Shown piece after piece: positions 35,820 to 47,481 of a stretch of DNA of 64,000 bases (positions are counted from its first letter, which is position 1; each line of letters starts with the position of its first letter). Source of the DNA: Ambrosia x helenae (taxonomy: Eukaryota > Streptophyta > Magnoliopsida > Asterales > Asteraceae); NCBI GenBank assembly GCA_030844895.1, contig CM061229.1, forward strand, positions 122,897,682-122,961,681. Direction: 5' to 3'. The notes below the pieces were generated by a model that did no database searches, had not been told where the DNA came from, and was given only the letters and a program-made list of their open reading frames with translations. Position numbers and translations under genes: made by a program.

Positions 35820-38800
35820 CTCCCCCACAATTTTATTACTTAAACATGTCTAATCATCTTAACCAGTCCACACATTCTGATATGTCAACAACCCTTTAGT
35901 AAAGAAAATTGTTATATACCCAATTCAGACTTACAAACTCTTAACATGATGACTTTATTCAAAAATCTTTTTAGACAACAAGATAAATACAAAAATCAGG
36001 TCAATACATAAACGCTCTCAACAACTGAATGATCTACTTAAGCCTCTCAAATGCTTGACAAATAAAGATGCATGATCTATATGAGAACACACAATGTAAA
36101 TCAAGTAAGAGACTTTAACTAAAATATGACCAGAACCTAGATAATCTATCTAGAACGATGAGAGAGGCTAAGATACAAAAATTGACTTAATTGTAATTCT
36201 TTTTTAATAGAAACTATCAACTAGTTGTAATTCTAAATTATTAAAAAACAGTTTAAAAACACCACGACATTCCTCTGGAAAACTGTAAATATGTTTTTGT
36301 TCTATCAAGAACACAAGTAACAACTAATAAGCTAGAACTTCTTTCATTAAACAACACAATGACAATCTTAATTAACTAGACTAGAACACAAACATACTAT
36401 GCACAGTTTCATAAACACCTAGTGTAGTATAAATCTAATCGTTAAAAAAGATAGAAGTCATGATAAAAAAATGTCCTGATAAAACTAGCAGAAAAACCAC
36501 TGAAATACTACTTTGCACATTTAATACTAAGTTGGTTCCGTTGTCAAAACAAACTTCCACATGTAGCAACACATATGGTACGACACTCAGTTTATGTCAC
36601 ACCCTCAAATTTCCACTGCGGGGTTTTACCGCGAGGCGCATGACATACCAGGATCCCATAGCCATAAGTCATATGAACGAACTTTAAATGCCCAAACCAT
36701 TTAGTTCGTTTTCAAAAATCAAGTTTAGTTAAGCTGCGGAAGCGTAAACCAAATTTAAACCTTTTAAAACCATGCGTAAAACAACGCGCCCAATTTAAAA
36801 CCATATGAAAGAAAACATAAAAGCATAATATGTAATTTAGGTGTATGCCCAAGACCCCAAATGCAGTGAAGTGTGCAGTGCTTTCTAATCCTGGCACGGA
36901 AGCTAACTACCTGCAAAAGCATGTATATCGTGGGTCAACAAACAATGTTGGTGAGTTCACTAAGTAAAGTAAATGAGTATGTAAATGCGCTGGTTTCCAA
37001 AACCACGTAAACAAGTAATTGAGTTGGTTCCAAGAACCGTGTAAACACTAGTTCATCGCATGTCAAGGGTAGCTAACCCATTCATGATAACTAACACCGA
37101 TATACCGAACTGCTGATGTACGTGTAGCCACAAAAGTGAGCCGAATGCCTTACATCATTGCCTATCAACAATGATAAAATCTGTTAAGTTATAGTTCACT
37201 CCCGCACTCCCCGAGCCGGTGTGAGGTTTGTCAGACCTAATAGCGCTATCAACTAATAACCCGCTTGCCATAACCCGACAACTCGTTCGGTATGTGAAGG
37301 ACTTACAGATGATAGAGTTGGTTTAGTTCATCAAGGACACAGTTTGCGAACTAGCAAAAACCTGACTCACACAAGGAGTCAAAAAAACCGACCCATACAA
37401 GGATCCATAGCATCCCAACCCGGGATGTGTAAGTAGTCCCAAACCGGACTAGAAAATAGTAGTCCCAACCCGGACTAGAAAAAGTTAAGTACTTTGTCTC
37501 AACCCGAGACGCATGCTTTTGAGAAAAGAGTAGTGAAACTCACCTTAGGTTGCACGTGAATAATCCAAATTCCTCAGACAGAAATGAGCTACCGACTCCC
37601 TATTACAAATGTCACTAGGTGAGTATATGTGCATAACCAACACACCATACAACTCGTTTGTCCAAGACTTTTAAAGTTCAAACCGTGTAGTGACACCTAA
37701 TGACTCTACATGCACAAGTAAGTCCTACGTATCCCGTTGGTGATCATATTGATTATTATCAGTTTTATACCTCATACACATCTCATATAAGTATTCATGC
37801 AAGTTCATGTCAAATACATACCATATAAGACTCCAAATAGTCACGTAAACATCCCTTACACAATCTGCGTTTTCAGGGCAGATTGTACGCTGTGAAAAAT
37901 GAATTATTTAAAATACTTAACGAACGAATTAAACTCCCAAAGTTTTACTGAATATTCATTGGGATTCATTTGATAACCCATATTTTTGTTTTGTCTCACA
38001 ACCAAACACAAAAATTATTAAAATTCGTACAACACAGCAATGTCCAGAAAATTTTCCACAGCAGGTCAGTTTAGTAGAAAAATTCCCAAAAATTGTGTAT
38101 TGACCCAAATGAGGTGAATCCAATTGGAAAAGCCAAGTTTTTCCAATGTTAACCTACTGTCCAAATTTCATAACTTAAACCTTTGTAAATCTCGAGTTAT
38201 GACCGTTTAAAGTTGACCCAATTTATAATTCCGAAAATCTGATATGACCTTTAAACTTATAAAATCATGAATACATATCAAAACAAGTCCAAAACGCATG
38301 ATTTTGGACTTTTTAAAAAACTAACATCATAAGTTATGTTTTAGCATCAGAAAACAATCAGATTACACATGTTAATCACCCTATAACAGCCCTACAATTC
38401 GTCACAATGAATCTGTCAGAAAATCAGAATTTTATCAACATGACTATTATAAACCCTAATCATTCTCAATACCCCATAATCATGCAATAACCTCATATTA
38501 ACACAATAACATCCATTTTATAATATTTAATCTCAGGTTTTTACGTACCATATACTCTAGATGTGATTTCTATCAACAATATTCATCAACAATTTCAACA
38601 AACATCATAGACATTCAACATACAATGATTTGCGATTTTTAGCATGCATATTTCCTAAAGTTTTTACAACTTTTCCAGCCTAAAATCACATCATACAACA
38701 CGTAAAACACATACCTTGAATTGCTAGAGTCCCTAGAATCTCAAGATAGTACCCGAAATAGCTTGAACTAGTGGAAAATTGATGAAGATTGAGATTGAAT

Positions 38801-39688
38801 GGTGGTTGTGGGGTTGCTCCTAATCCACGGCGCAAGGGGGTTCTAGGGTTGGGGTTTATTTTTTTTCTATAAATAATATGCTAGGGTTAAGATCATGGGC
38901 CAAGGTTTCGGGCTCTAGTGATTTTTATCTGATAAGCGAGCCCATTAGCCCTATTTAACTCTCGAGATTAATCCCAACAATAATAGTCCTACCAACTCAT
39001 ATAAAACTACTGTTTTATCAATTCATATTATGTTTACCCTAAGTGCACATATCTCATAACGTTTACGTACAAGTTAACTAACACGCAGTAGTTCACATAA
39101 GCATGCAATTCACATACACGTGTTATTCCACATTCATCAACGCCCAATCATTCATATAATCATGCATGTCTAACAAATCACCAACGTTCGTGATACAGGA
39201 CTCGCGTGTGTGTCAAGACAAGGGTTTTCCTAACTATAACGTACGTTAATGTCACCTAACATATGTTATTGTTACATAACATCCTGAAGGACCTGTTTAA
39301 CTAACCCTAGCTAAGTGTTTAACCACGTATGATTATGGAAATTAACTATAGTTCAGTAAAAGAGTTAACATGAAAATGCGGGGTGTCACAGTTTAGCTGT
39401 ATGTCACAGAACTATAGACTGCCTTTATTATTTTACCAAGTTTCTTAAGAAATTCCAGAAAATATACTAAACATTTCCCAATCATATTTATGTAAAATCT
39501 TTTGACTTTAAAATTTTATAAAATATGAACAATAAAAGACAACATATAAAAATTCCAATGAATACAAGCCTCACACTACGAACAAACTACCAACATTCAA
39601 CCACATGATGAATCCTGATCTGAACAGTGAAAGAACCAATGAAAAAATGGAAAACTTTAAAAAGACTCAAAAGACATTTTTATAGAGA
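35820..39688 (-). pseudogene. Decayed copia internal region
   Basis: The two pieces 35820-36594 and 39396-39688, once contiguous, are the degraded internal part of the copia element. Only the RNase H terminus (see 35850-35905) is recognisable; the remainder is AT-rich with no frame. The region was split by a solo LTR (36595-39390) and ends at the 3' terminus of Helitron H4. Confidence 0.45.
36595..39390 (-). mobile_element. Solo LTR, 2.8 kb, Ty3-type
   Basis: Termini TGTCACACCCTC and GCGGGGTGTCACA, flanked by a perfect 5-bp TSD GTTTA (36590-36594 and 39391-39395). No internal domain is present, so it is a solo LTR. Minus orientation is inferred from the motif CTAAGGTGAGTTTCAC (reversed at 37537-37552), which sits in the sense direction in the other LTRs here. 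It contains three near-repeats of an AACCCGGACTAG / CCCAACCCGGGATG type at 37380-37510. Confidence 0.88.
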
Positions 39689-39915
39689 CTAGCAGGAACT
39701 TGCGCGTTGCGGCGGGCTGCACCCGTAAACTTTTATTACATATATAATAATTTTAAACTAAAAGTCATCATTTATTCTCGTGTGACAACTATTTTGGTGG
39801 AAGTTCTTTATTATTGAAAGCACGAATAAAAAATAAAAATTGATGCGGGAGAATACTGAAAACTTGAATCAGAAGACAAGATTTCAGTCTATAGAAAAAA
39901 AAGTAGCTAAATACT

Positions 39916-40122
39916 CTAAATGAAGCCATAAAAAAAATAAAGAATGGCGTGTGGGATGAGTTCGCCATCCCGTAGTACTAACTTGTCGATTTTATGGTAT
40001 ATTCCCGAATATGTTCCGAACGTATATATGTCATTTCTCATATTAGCAATTGTTTCGTCTAATGAGACACCCATAGGTGTGAAGGAGAAGTTTGTGTTGT
40101 ATGTGCGGATCAAAGAAGCCAT
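39916..40122 (-). pseudogene. Helitron Rep/helicase fragment
   Basis: A 68-codon minus-strand frame reads IRTYNTNFSFTPMG, then DIYTFGTYSGIYHKI, then ALYFFYGF-like residues (ILYFFYGF). This matches the conserved segment F-S-F-T-(S/P)-M-G ... Y-x-F ... G-x-x-Y-H-x-I ... Q-L-Y-x-Y-D that precedes the Rep domain in plant Helitron RepHel proteins. Only this short piece is left. It shows that H4 derives from an autonomous Helitron rather than being a fully unrelated passenger. Confidence 0.65.
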
Positions 40123-40392
40123 GACATTTGATCAAAGAAACCATGAGGTTGCTCTTGATTAACACAATAGCCATGATGTTGCTCTTGATTAACACTACAT
40201 CTGTCTGATTGTAATTTTTAACCGTAAACTTTTATTACATATACAATAACTTTTAAACTAAAAGTCATTATATATTCTTGTTTGACAATTATTTTGGTTT
40301 TGCTAATGACCGAGTCAGTCACGAATGGGACGATGCCTATCTATTTTATTTGAGTTTGAATATGTTAGTCAAATTTTTATGTATTATTTTTA

Positions 40393-41155
40393 GGGGAAAT
40401 ATCATAAAAAAACACTAAACTTTCTGTTTTTTCTCACTAAAATCACTTAACAATTTTTTACACATAAAAAGCACTACACTTTCAATTTTTTCTTACAAAA
40501 GTCACTCCACATTTATTTGTACCTAAAAAACACTATAATTTCTTATTTTTCTCTTAAAAGTCACCAACCATTTTTTTTTCTGATAAAACCCCTTAAAAAG
40601 TCAATTTTGAACAAAATTGTTATGTGTTTGTATTAAATAATCCAGAACTGGAACTCCTAGTTGTGTTTGCTTACGTGTTGCATAGGTGGTCTATATATTT
40701 CTTGTCCTTTAAAAATGACAAAATGATGAAGTTGATCAAGAAAGTTAAGTCCTTCGCACGTCTTATATCGATTAAAAAACAATCTTTATTTGTTATATAA
40801 TTTTTTTCTTGATACTTAAGAATTGTATGACTATTTAAATGAGCGAAACTAATATTACTTTGATTGCAACAAGAGATTTTTTTGTCATATAATTTTTTAC
40901 AAAAATAAATATATAACTACAAAATAACTTAAAAACTACAAAAAAATGACAAAAAAAAAATCATAATAATAATGTTGGGTGGCTTTTATGAGAAAAAAAA
41001 ACAGAAAGTATAGTAGTTTTTAAGTACAAATAAATGTTGAGTGACTTTTATAAGAAAAAACTGAAAGTGTAGTGCTTTTTACGTGCAAAAAAAAATGTTG
41101 AGTGACTTTAGTGAGAAAAAACAAAAAAGTTTAGTGTTTTCTATGATATTTCCCC
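40393..41155. mobile_element. MULE-type MITE inside Helitron H4
   Basis: A 763-bp element with termini GGGGAAATATCATAAAAAAAC and, reversed from the right, GGGGAAATATCATAGAAAAC. It is flanked by a perfect 9-bp TSD TTATTTTTA (40384-40392 and 41156-41164). The TIRs extend for about 180 bp with repeated TCACT...AAAAAGCACTA units. Non-coding. TIR length and a 9-bp TSD point to the Mutator superfamily. Confidence 0.9.
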
Positions 41156-41690
41156 TTATTTTTAGTATAAGTTAATAAGATATTTAATTGTTGTACTTTT
41201 AAACTAAAAGTCATCATGTATTCTTGTTTGACAATTATTTTGTTTTTCCTAATGACCTAGTCAGTCATGAATGTGACGACGCCTATTTCTTTTATTTGAG
41301 TTTGAATATGTTAGTCAAATTTTTATGTATTATTTTTAGTATAAGTTAATAAGTTTTTTACAAGCTTTTATAAAATACTATTACATTGTAAGTATAAATG
41401 CTAGATTTAATAACACTACATTATTGTTGTTGTTGTTGTATTTATTACACTATATTATTAAATGCTAAAATGTAGAGGGACAATAATGTAAATGAGAAAT
41501 TATTTATGCATTAACACTTGTACCAAATGCAAAAAACAATGTTTTTATGTGTCTTAAAATTAAATAAAAATTACTAACTTGCCCATCCAGAACCTATTAT
41601 ATAGTAGTGTAGATAATCCAATAGCCTTTATCAATTTAAAGATGTCAATATCTGAGAAATGTTTAGAACTTCTCTGTTCCTTAAAAATAC

Positions 41691-42434
41691 TTGGATAAAA
41701 AAATCCTATTTAAAAAATGGTTGCGGGGGGTGGGGGGGGGGGGGGCAATTCGAAACATTGTTGTCTGCGGAGGGCCGCATTTTGGGGACCTCCAGTGGAG
41801 GTTGGCTTCCCTCCCTATGCGTTACGGGGGTCTAGGGCTTTCCTCGGCGGAGGACGTCTTCGCATTTGCCTTTGTGGCGTTCAGGACCCAGTCATGGAAA
41901 TTACAAGACCACATCTTGCGAAGCGCCGAGGTCATGGGGGTGGATCCTGACTACTTTCTGGCGCTTGGTAATATTGAAACAACTCTTCCAGACCATGATC
42001 TAGGAGACTTTACTAATAAGGAGACCGCCCCCAAGAAACTTCAACAAACCTTGGCGAATGCTCTCTATGGTAAACACGTACTGGGTATGGATGAGCGGTT
42101 TGAAATGACTCCGCGTCAAAAGGCAGTTCTTGCTTGTCTCAAAGGGGCCCATGCTCAGGATTTTCTGAACGTTGTACCCGTTGAAGGTCTTGGGCAACGG
42201 ATGTCAACTGTTGAATATCGGGTTATCCTCAAATACCGGCTCATGATACCTCTTTTCCCTCTAGACGAACCATGCCCCATTTGCAAAAAAGCATGTTTGG
42301 ATAGATTTGGCGAACACGCCTTTCACTGTAAGGAATTACCAGGGTTCGAGTATCGTCATGATTGGGTTAGGGATGTTTTATGGGATGTGCTTAGACACGC
42401 TGGAATCTCATCTAAGAAAGAAACACCTGTTAAC
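41691..42434 (+). pseudogene. LINE-type ORF, 5' part, split by LTR element
   Basis: An open frame of about 248 codons carries FGDLQWRLASLPMRYGGLGL, a zinc-binding-like CPICKKACLDRFGEHAFHC near residue 205, and WVRDVLWDVLRHAGISSKKE. This is the C-terminal part of the ORF found in many plant non-LTR reverse-transcriptase relatives. The RT catalytic core upstream is missing; the frame begins in a long G run (41719-41745). At 42434 the codons ...PVN run into the LTR of the family B element. The continuation is found after that element at 50101. Confidence 0.82.
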
Positions 42435-42604
42435 TGTAACATTTCGCATTAAAAATTCTTGTACGTTACGATTATTATGAATAAAACGTCAAGTTTCATC
42501 ATTTATCGTCCTTTTTAAATTATTTCGTGACGCATTTGGGCCCCTAATACTATACTATATATATATTATACATATATATGGAAAACAAATATAAAAAATT
42601 AAAG

Positions 42605-42690
42605 GCTTGGGCCGGGATTCGAACCCGAGCCCATAGCCGGTTCAACGAGCACACACCAAGCAACAAACCAGCTGAGCTACACCACACACT
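42605..42690 (-). other. tRNA-like module 1 in 5' LTR
   Basis: On the minus strand an A-box-like TAGCTCAGCTGG (42668-42679) precedes a B-box GGTTCGAATCC (42615-42625) at tRNA-like spacing. A T-arm-like stem-loop TCGGG-TTCGAAT-CCCGG surrounds the B-box. The acceptor and anticodon stems do not pair properly, so it is not a functional tRNA gene; a SINE-type head or tRNA pseudogene fits better. The second LTR has the same module at 47655-47740. Confidence 0.6.
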
Positions 42691-43289
42691 TGTTTAGTTT
42701 CCAACAACTTTTAATTATATAATGAAATTAGTTCTTAATAGTTGACTAGAAAAGTCAATTATGAAGAACAATTTACCATAAATCGTCCATCTTAATCACG
42801 ATTGATCCTTGTTATGGAATGATTGCTGAGTTGTTGACTGTTACGCGTCCAATACACAATCAATTATCGTCAAAACCTTCCAAATTTTTACCAATCATCG
42901 CGTCATCATATTCATAACGAGTCAAACTTTCTATTTCACTAACCCGAGCCTCACACTATAAATTGATCACTTCCTAACAATCTTTACTCGCCGATATACT
43001 CTTCTTCATCTCCAATTTCTGATTTAAATCACCTCTCAAACTCCTAATCGTTGGCGTTTGACTTTTCTGTTTGACCAAGCTTTTAAACACGAATTCGTTT
43101 TGTAAGTTCATTTTCTTTGATGGGTTTTGTTCATCGGCCACTACACAACAATAACCCTATGATCAATTGGGTTATTGTTGTGTAAATCAGATTATTGATT
43201 AACCTAGGGTTCGAAAATTTTGATTTAGGGATGAACTCGTTTGCAGGCATGTGTATATAATTAAAACAGAAACAAACCAAACACAACCA

Positions 43290-43362
43290 CTGATCTAGAT
43301 CAAGTGGTTGTGTCTGTTGTTTGCCAACCAAGGGACACGGGTTCGAGTCCCACCCTTTACGG
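43290..43362 (+). other. tRNA-like module 2 in 5' LTR
   Basis: A-box-like TAGATCAAGTGG (43296-43307) and B-box GGTTCGAGTCC (43340-43350) on the plus strand, opposite to module 1. Stem pairing is weak. The counterpart in the other LTR is at 48341-48413. Confidence 0.5.
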
Positions 43363-43446
43363 CTTTATTCTTTTCTTTTAAAAGATTTATAAATCAGTTT
43401 CAACATGACTATATAATTAAATTCTAAACTAGTTTATTCGTTCTCA

Positions 43447-43525
43447 GGGTCTAGCCCAGTTGGTGGCTGGGCTTGTGATAAAAACACGAACCGGTCCCAG
43501 ACCCGGGTTCGATTCTCAGCATCAA
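43447..43525 (+). other. tRNA-like module 3 in 5' LTR
   Basis: A-box TAGCCCAGTTGG (43452-43463) within a perfect four-pair D-stem (GCCC...GGGC) and B-box GGTTCGATTCT (43506-43516). This is the best of the three modules as an RNA polymerase III internal promoter. The counterpart at 48498-48576 has a changed base just before the B-box. Confidence 0.6.
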
Positions 43526-45037
43526 CAAAATATTTTTTTTTACCATTTAAAGCTTTATACATATTCACCTATATTTTTAAAATTAGTTTTAAAATACTAA
43601 AACTCCTTTATAAATTCTACAAAAATTATTTTATGTTATCCTAGTAGAAAAGTTTAACATACAATTTTTAGTTTTCCAAAAATTATTTATTTAATATATA
43701 TAATAAATATTTCAAGTTTATACTATTTTATTTATAAAATTCTATAAAAATATCAAAACGATTATATAAATTTCCACAAAAATTATTCTGAGTTTATATA
43801 ACATTAAACATTTCGGAAATGATTTTTATTTCTGAAAAATCATTTATTTAATTTTTTTAATCAATTTTTGTTAGTTTTAATCATAATAAATTCATTTTTC
43901 AACATTTTTGCACCAAAATTTTATATAAATTATTTCTATCCATTTAGAACAGAAATATAATTTTAATTTAAAAATTCGTTAATTTTAATATTTTTAAATA
44001 TTAAAGTTATATTTTGACAATTTGAAATAAATAGATTAAATATTCTATTTTTCAGAAAATAATTTTATAAAAATTATTTTCATACTTAAAACCTTATAAT
44101 GTGACCATTTTTAATCTAAAGTTTACACAAAGGCTTTTGTTTATTTATTTATTGAATTTCTTATATTTAATAAACATTTTATTTATTAATCAAACAAATA
44201 ATTATCCCCAATTCGAAACCCTAGAAAATACTTGTAGACTAGATACACTTAGACTTATTGTTACCTTATACATAGGGTAATACTTGGCAACTTTGGGGCT
44301 ACACTTATACTTTTTCTCGAGACTTAATACTTTGCTAAGGTGAGTTTACGTAACCATGTTTATGCAATTCTTTATACTTGCAACATTATACTTAAGTAAT
44401 TCTACATACATGTCTAGTTGTAAACTTTAATGCCTCATGATTTAGACAACAACAACAGTTAGACTTACGCTTCAACATACATAATCATTAGCTATGGCCA
44501 AGCCGACGATACTCAATAATAGATCTATTGGATTGACAATCCCACCTAGATTCGTTGACCATCTTTTATGGGGAGCGCGGGTGATTGTTATCGTTCCAAC
44601 ATAATATTAAGGTGAACCGTGGATGACGGGATAGACCTAAACAAGTCGGAGGTTTGATTATGTGCATTCAACACTTCATGTTTATTCATGTAGACTTAAA
44701 CTTACGATAGACATATGAATTGCTAAACTTTTATTCTTAAACTTAATTGCTTGACATGGCTTATGTATTCTCACCAACTTCTAGTTGACCCCCCCCCCCC
44801 ATTTTTTACAACTCAACAGGAAATAATGATGCTTGAAGTCTAGAGCTAGCATGAGAAGATATTTGAAGTTTTATGCTTTGTTTGATTTTTGGATGTACTA
44901 GATTTCATTCAAGACATTTAATGTAATTCAATATTGTATTAAAGGATTATGTAAACATATGTATTACCATGAGCTACTGAACAATCATCAATACGTGACA
45001 TCCCGATGTTTCCGCCATCGGTTGGGGTGTTACAGAT

Positions 45038-45050
45038 TGGTATCAGAGCC
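45038..45050 (+). promoter_or_regulatory. Primer binding site, family B
   Basis: TGGTATCAGAGCC three bases after the 5' LTR, complementary to the 3' end of initiator methionine tRNA, as in the family A element. Confidence 0.95.
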
Positions 45051-45565
45051 TTGGTTATAGGGAATTAGGTTATTAGAAAAATAATCTAGTCTATAACCAT
45101 AGGATTATCACCAGTATTTGCTCCTTTTACTTGCTATTCTCTATCTCCCTCCTACTTCTTATCCCTACTTTCATCCCTACAAAGAAGATTGCTCTCCATC
45201 ACCGGATCTACTTTTAGACTAATAGGACAAAATCCTCAGGTTTAGCCTGAACCACCTTGAGATCTCGTCGAAGTTCTAGAATTTTAATAGCGAACACGTG
45301 CAATTTGGAAGGGTGAACGCCTGTATTCTGAGTCTTCTGTGTAGGGTGGCATTGCGCATATATCCCAATCAGACGAGGGACCCGGATGCCTACCTAGGAA
45401 TTCTCGGGATGAGTGTTCACTTATAGGCTAAAGCATGTCTTCACTATGTTATTAGAATCTAGAACCTTTGATAAGTCAACATTTTCGTTTATTCGTTTTA
45501 ATTAATGAATAGATGATTACATTCCTTATATTACCTCATTCATTTCATTATGTCTCTTACAGATC

Positions 45566-46717
45566 ATGCCTCCACGTCGCAGCACTCGCAATAGCAATGA
45601 TGGGAACCATGAGGAAGGTGGCGACAACCACAACCATAACCACGACGCTAACCACAACAACAACAACAATAACAATCACAACAATGGCGTTGATGCTCAA
45701 CTAGCTGCGATCATCTCTCAACAAATGGCACAACAGATCGCAACTCTGTTCCCTAACTTACTGGCTCAAGTCATCCAGATGAACGGAAACGGCAATGGAA
45801 ACGGAAATGGACATGGAAATGGCAATGGAAACCACAATGGGAACGGGAATGGTCTCCCAGCCTGCACTCTGAAACACTTTAATACCTGTAATCCTCCTAA
45901 GTTTAGTGGGGATGAAGGAGCTACTGGACTCCTACAATGGTTCGAGGGTATCGAGAATACGTTCATACATAGTGAGTGTCCCGATAACCTCAAGGTCCGT
46001 TATGCTATGAGTGTTCTTCACAAACGAGCACTCACTTGGTGGAATGAGGAAAAGCGCACCCATGGAGCTGAAGTCGCACTGGCCTTAACTTGGGATCAAG
46101 CTAAAGACATTATGAAGGCAGAGTTCTGCCCTCGTAATGAAATCAAGAAGTTGGAAGATGAGTTTCATGATCTTGCCCAAGATAGTGGAGAAAACCTTGC
46201 CTACAACACTCGTTTTCACGAACTTAGTCTACTGCTACCACACAAGGTCACCCCCTTGCCTATTGCAATCGAAAAATACATTGGTGGCTTACCCATGCAG
46301 ATTCAGGACACGGTGTGGGGAAGGAACCCTGCTACTCTGGAGGAAGCAAAGCGTTTGGCGGCCACCCTAACAGATAATCATGTGAAGGCAGGAACCCTGA
46401 CTCGGAAAGAGGAAAAGAAAACTGTTGCGAAGGATACTCCCCAACCTGCCGTTGAAATTAAAACTGAGGCCTCAACCAATGGAAGGCGCAAGGTCAGGAA
46501 TTTTGCAATAGACGCCACTGTCCCACCCAACAAGAAATAATATAACGGGAACCAACCTAAGTGTGACACCTATCAGTATCACCACCCAACCCAAGTGCCC
46601 TGCCGTCAGTGTACCAATTGTCAAAGGTATGGGCATCTTGCGGATGCTTGTCGAATTCCTGCTGCAAATGCCCTTGCTGCTCCGAATAACCCTGCTAGGG
46701 ACCCTCCAGCTACCTAA
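45566..46717 (+). pseudogene. Gag polyprotein of family B, one internal stop
   Basis: ATG at 45566. Residues 1-95 are low-complexity (Asn/His and GN repeats). A Ty3-type gag/capsid domain follows from about residue 110: PPKFSGDEGATGLLQWFEGI, LTWWNEEKR and FHDLAQDSGENLAYNTRFHE. An in-frame TAA at 46538-46540 ends a 324-residue product. The same frame continues to 46715-46717 and holds a CCHC zinc knuckle CTNCQRYGHLADAC. The nucleocapsid is thus cut off by one stop, either an inactivating mutation or a site of low readthrough. No protease or RT follows. Confidence 0.9.
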
Positions 46718-46964
46718 CAACAAGCTCCACCGTTTGAATGTTATTTTTGCATTTAAAATTCTATGTATTGACGCTTTGATTCAAGTATTGGAATTTTTGT
46801 CTTTTACATGAGAGTCATTTATCTAGTATGATCACAACACTTGGATGCATGTTTGTTTGAATGTGAACTAATTGCTATATCAATATCTAAACCATACTTG
46901 ATATACTTACAAACTTGCTTACATTGACAATTAATGCTACACTGTTAGTAGATGAAGTACTTGT

Positions 46965-47105
46965 TCAACAGTTAGTTGACTACCAAATAACCTACTCAAC
47001 GATTGGTAGAGGTCATCATGTCTTTTTCAACAGTCGGGAGAGGCCCTACAACCTGCTCAACGACTGGTGGAGGTTATCGAACCTGCTCAACAATCGGTAG
47101 AGTCA
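46965..47105 (+). repeat. Tandem repeat before the polypurine tract
   Basis: About four imperfect copies of a ~34-bp unit of the form CTGCTCAACGACTGGTGGAGG followed by ATGR-type spacer. The family A element keeps the same array in the same position (8825-8965, reversed). Non-coding in both. Confidence 0.75.
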
Positions 47106-47467
47106 TAGAAGGACACAAAACCCTAATGTAAGGTAAATTGGTGAATGCGGTCCGGAACGTAATCATAAATTTACAGGTACGTTAAGGTAGTGTGAAATTC
47201 TATCAAGGTTTTCGGTAGTTGACCAATTATAAACCTTAGTTACCTGGTAGTCCATTTAGTCTTTCAACCCATTCCTTTTAGGACTCCTAAAACTTAAGAT
47301 TCTTACTCTCCTTGCGAATTCAGACGAACCTAAAGCTCACGCATACCCGACCTCTTATCCAAATTATTCGAAACCTATAAAAGAACTTCCAAACCACAGT
47401 TGCCCCAAATTCTACCCAATCACCCTCAACTTTGTGTTTTTCTTTTAACTTCGGGACGAAGTTCCTA

Positions 47468-47481
47468 AAAGTAGGAGAGAC
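47468..47481 (+). promoter_or_regulatory. Polypurine tract, family B
   Basis: AAAGTAGGAGAGAC directly before the 3' LTR; the expected plus-strand primer. Confidence 0.85.

Larger units (their letters stand above)
39689..41613 (-). mobile_element. Helitron H4 with Rep/helicase relic
   Basis: On the minus strand it starts TCTACACTACTATATAATAGG after an A and ends CCGCCGCAACGCGCAAG, then TTCCTGCTAG|T. About 1.9 kb. It contains a relic of the Helitron replication protein on the matching strand (39916-40122). A 160-bp internal block (TTTTAAACTAAAAGTCATCA...GAGTCAGTCA...TTTGAGTTTGAATATG) occurs at 40250-40390 and again at 41195-41345, with a MULE-type MITE nested between them. Confidence 0.82.
42435..45034 (+). 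repeat. 5' LTR of family B element
   Basis: Starts TGTAACATTTCGCA and ends GGGGTGTTACA. It has three tRNA-like modules in its first 1.1 kb, a very AT-rich middle (43540-44170), the splice-donor-like CTAAGGTGAGTTTACG at 44335-44350 and a C13 run near 44790. Confidence 0.95.

Noticed and set aside
42605..42690. Functional tRNA gene
   Set aside because: A- and B-boxes are present, but the acceptor and anticodon stems do not fold; kept only as a tRNA-like module.
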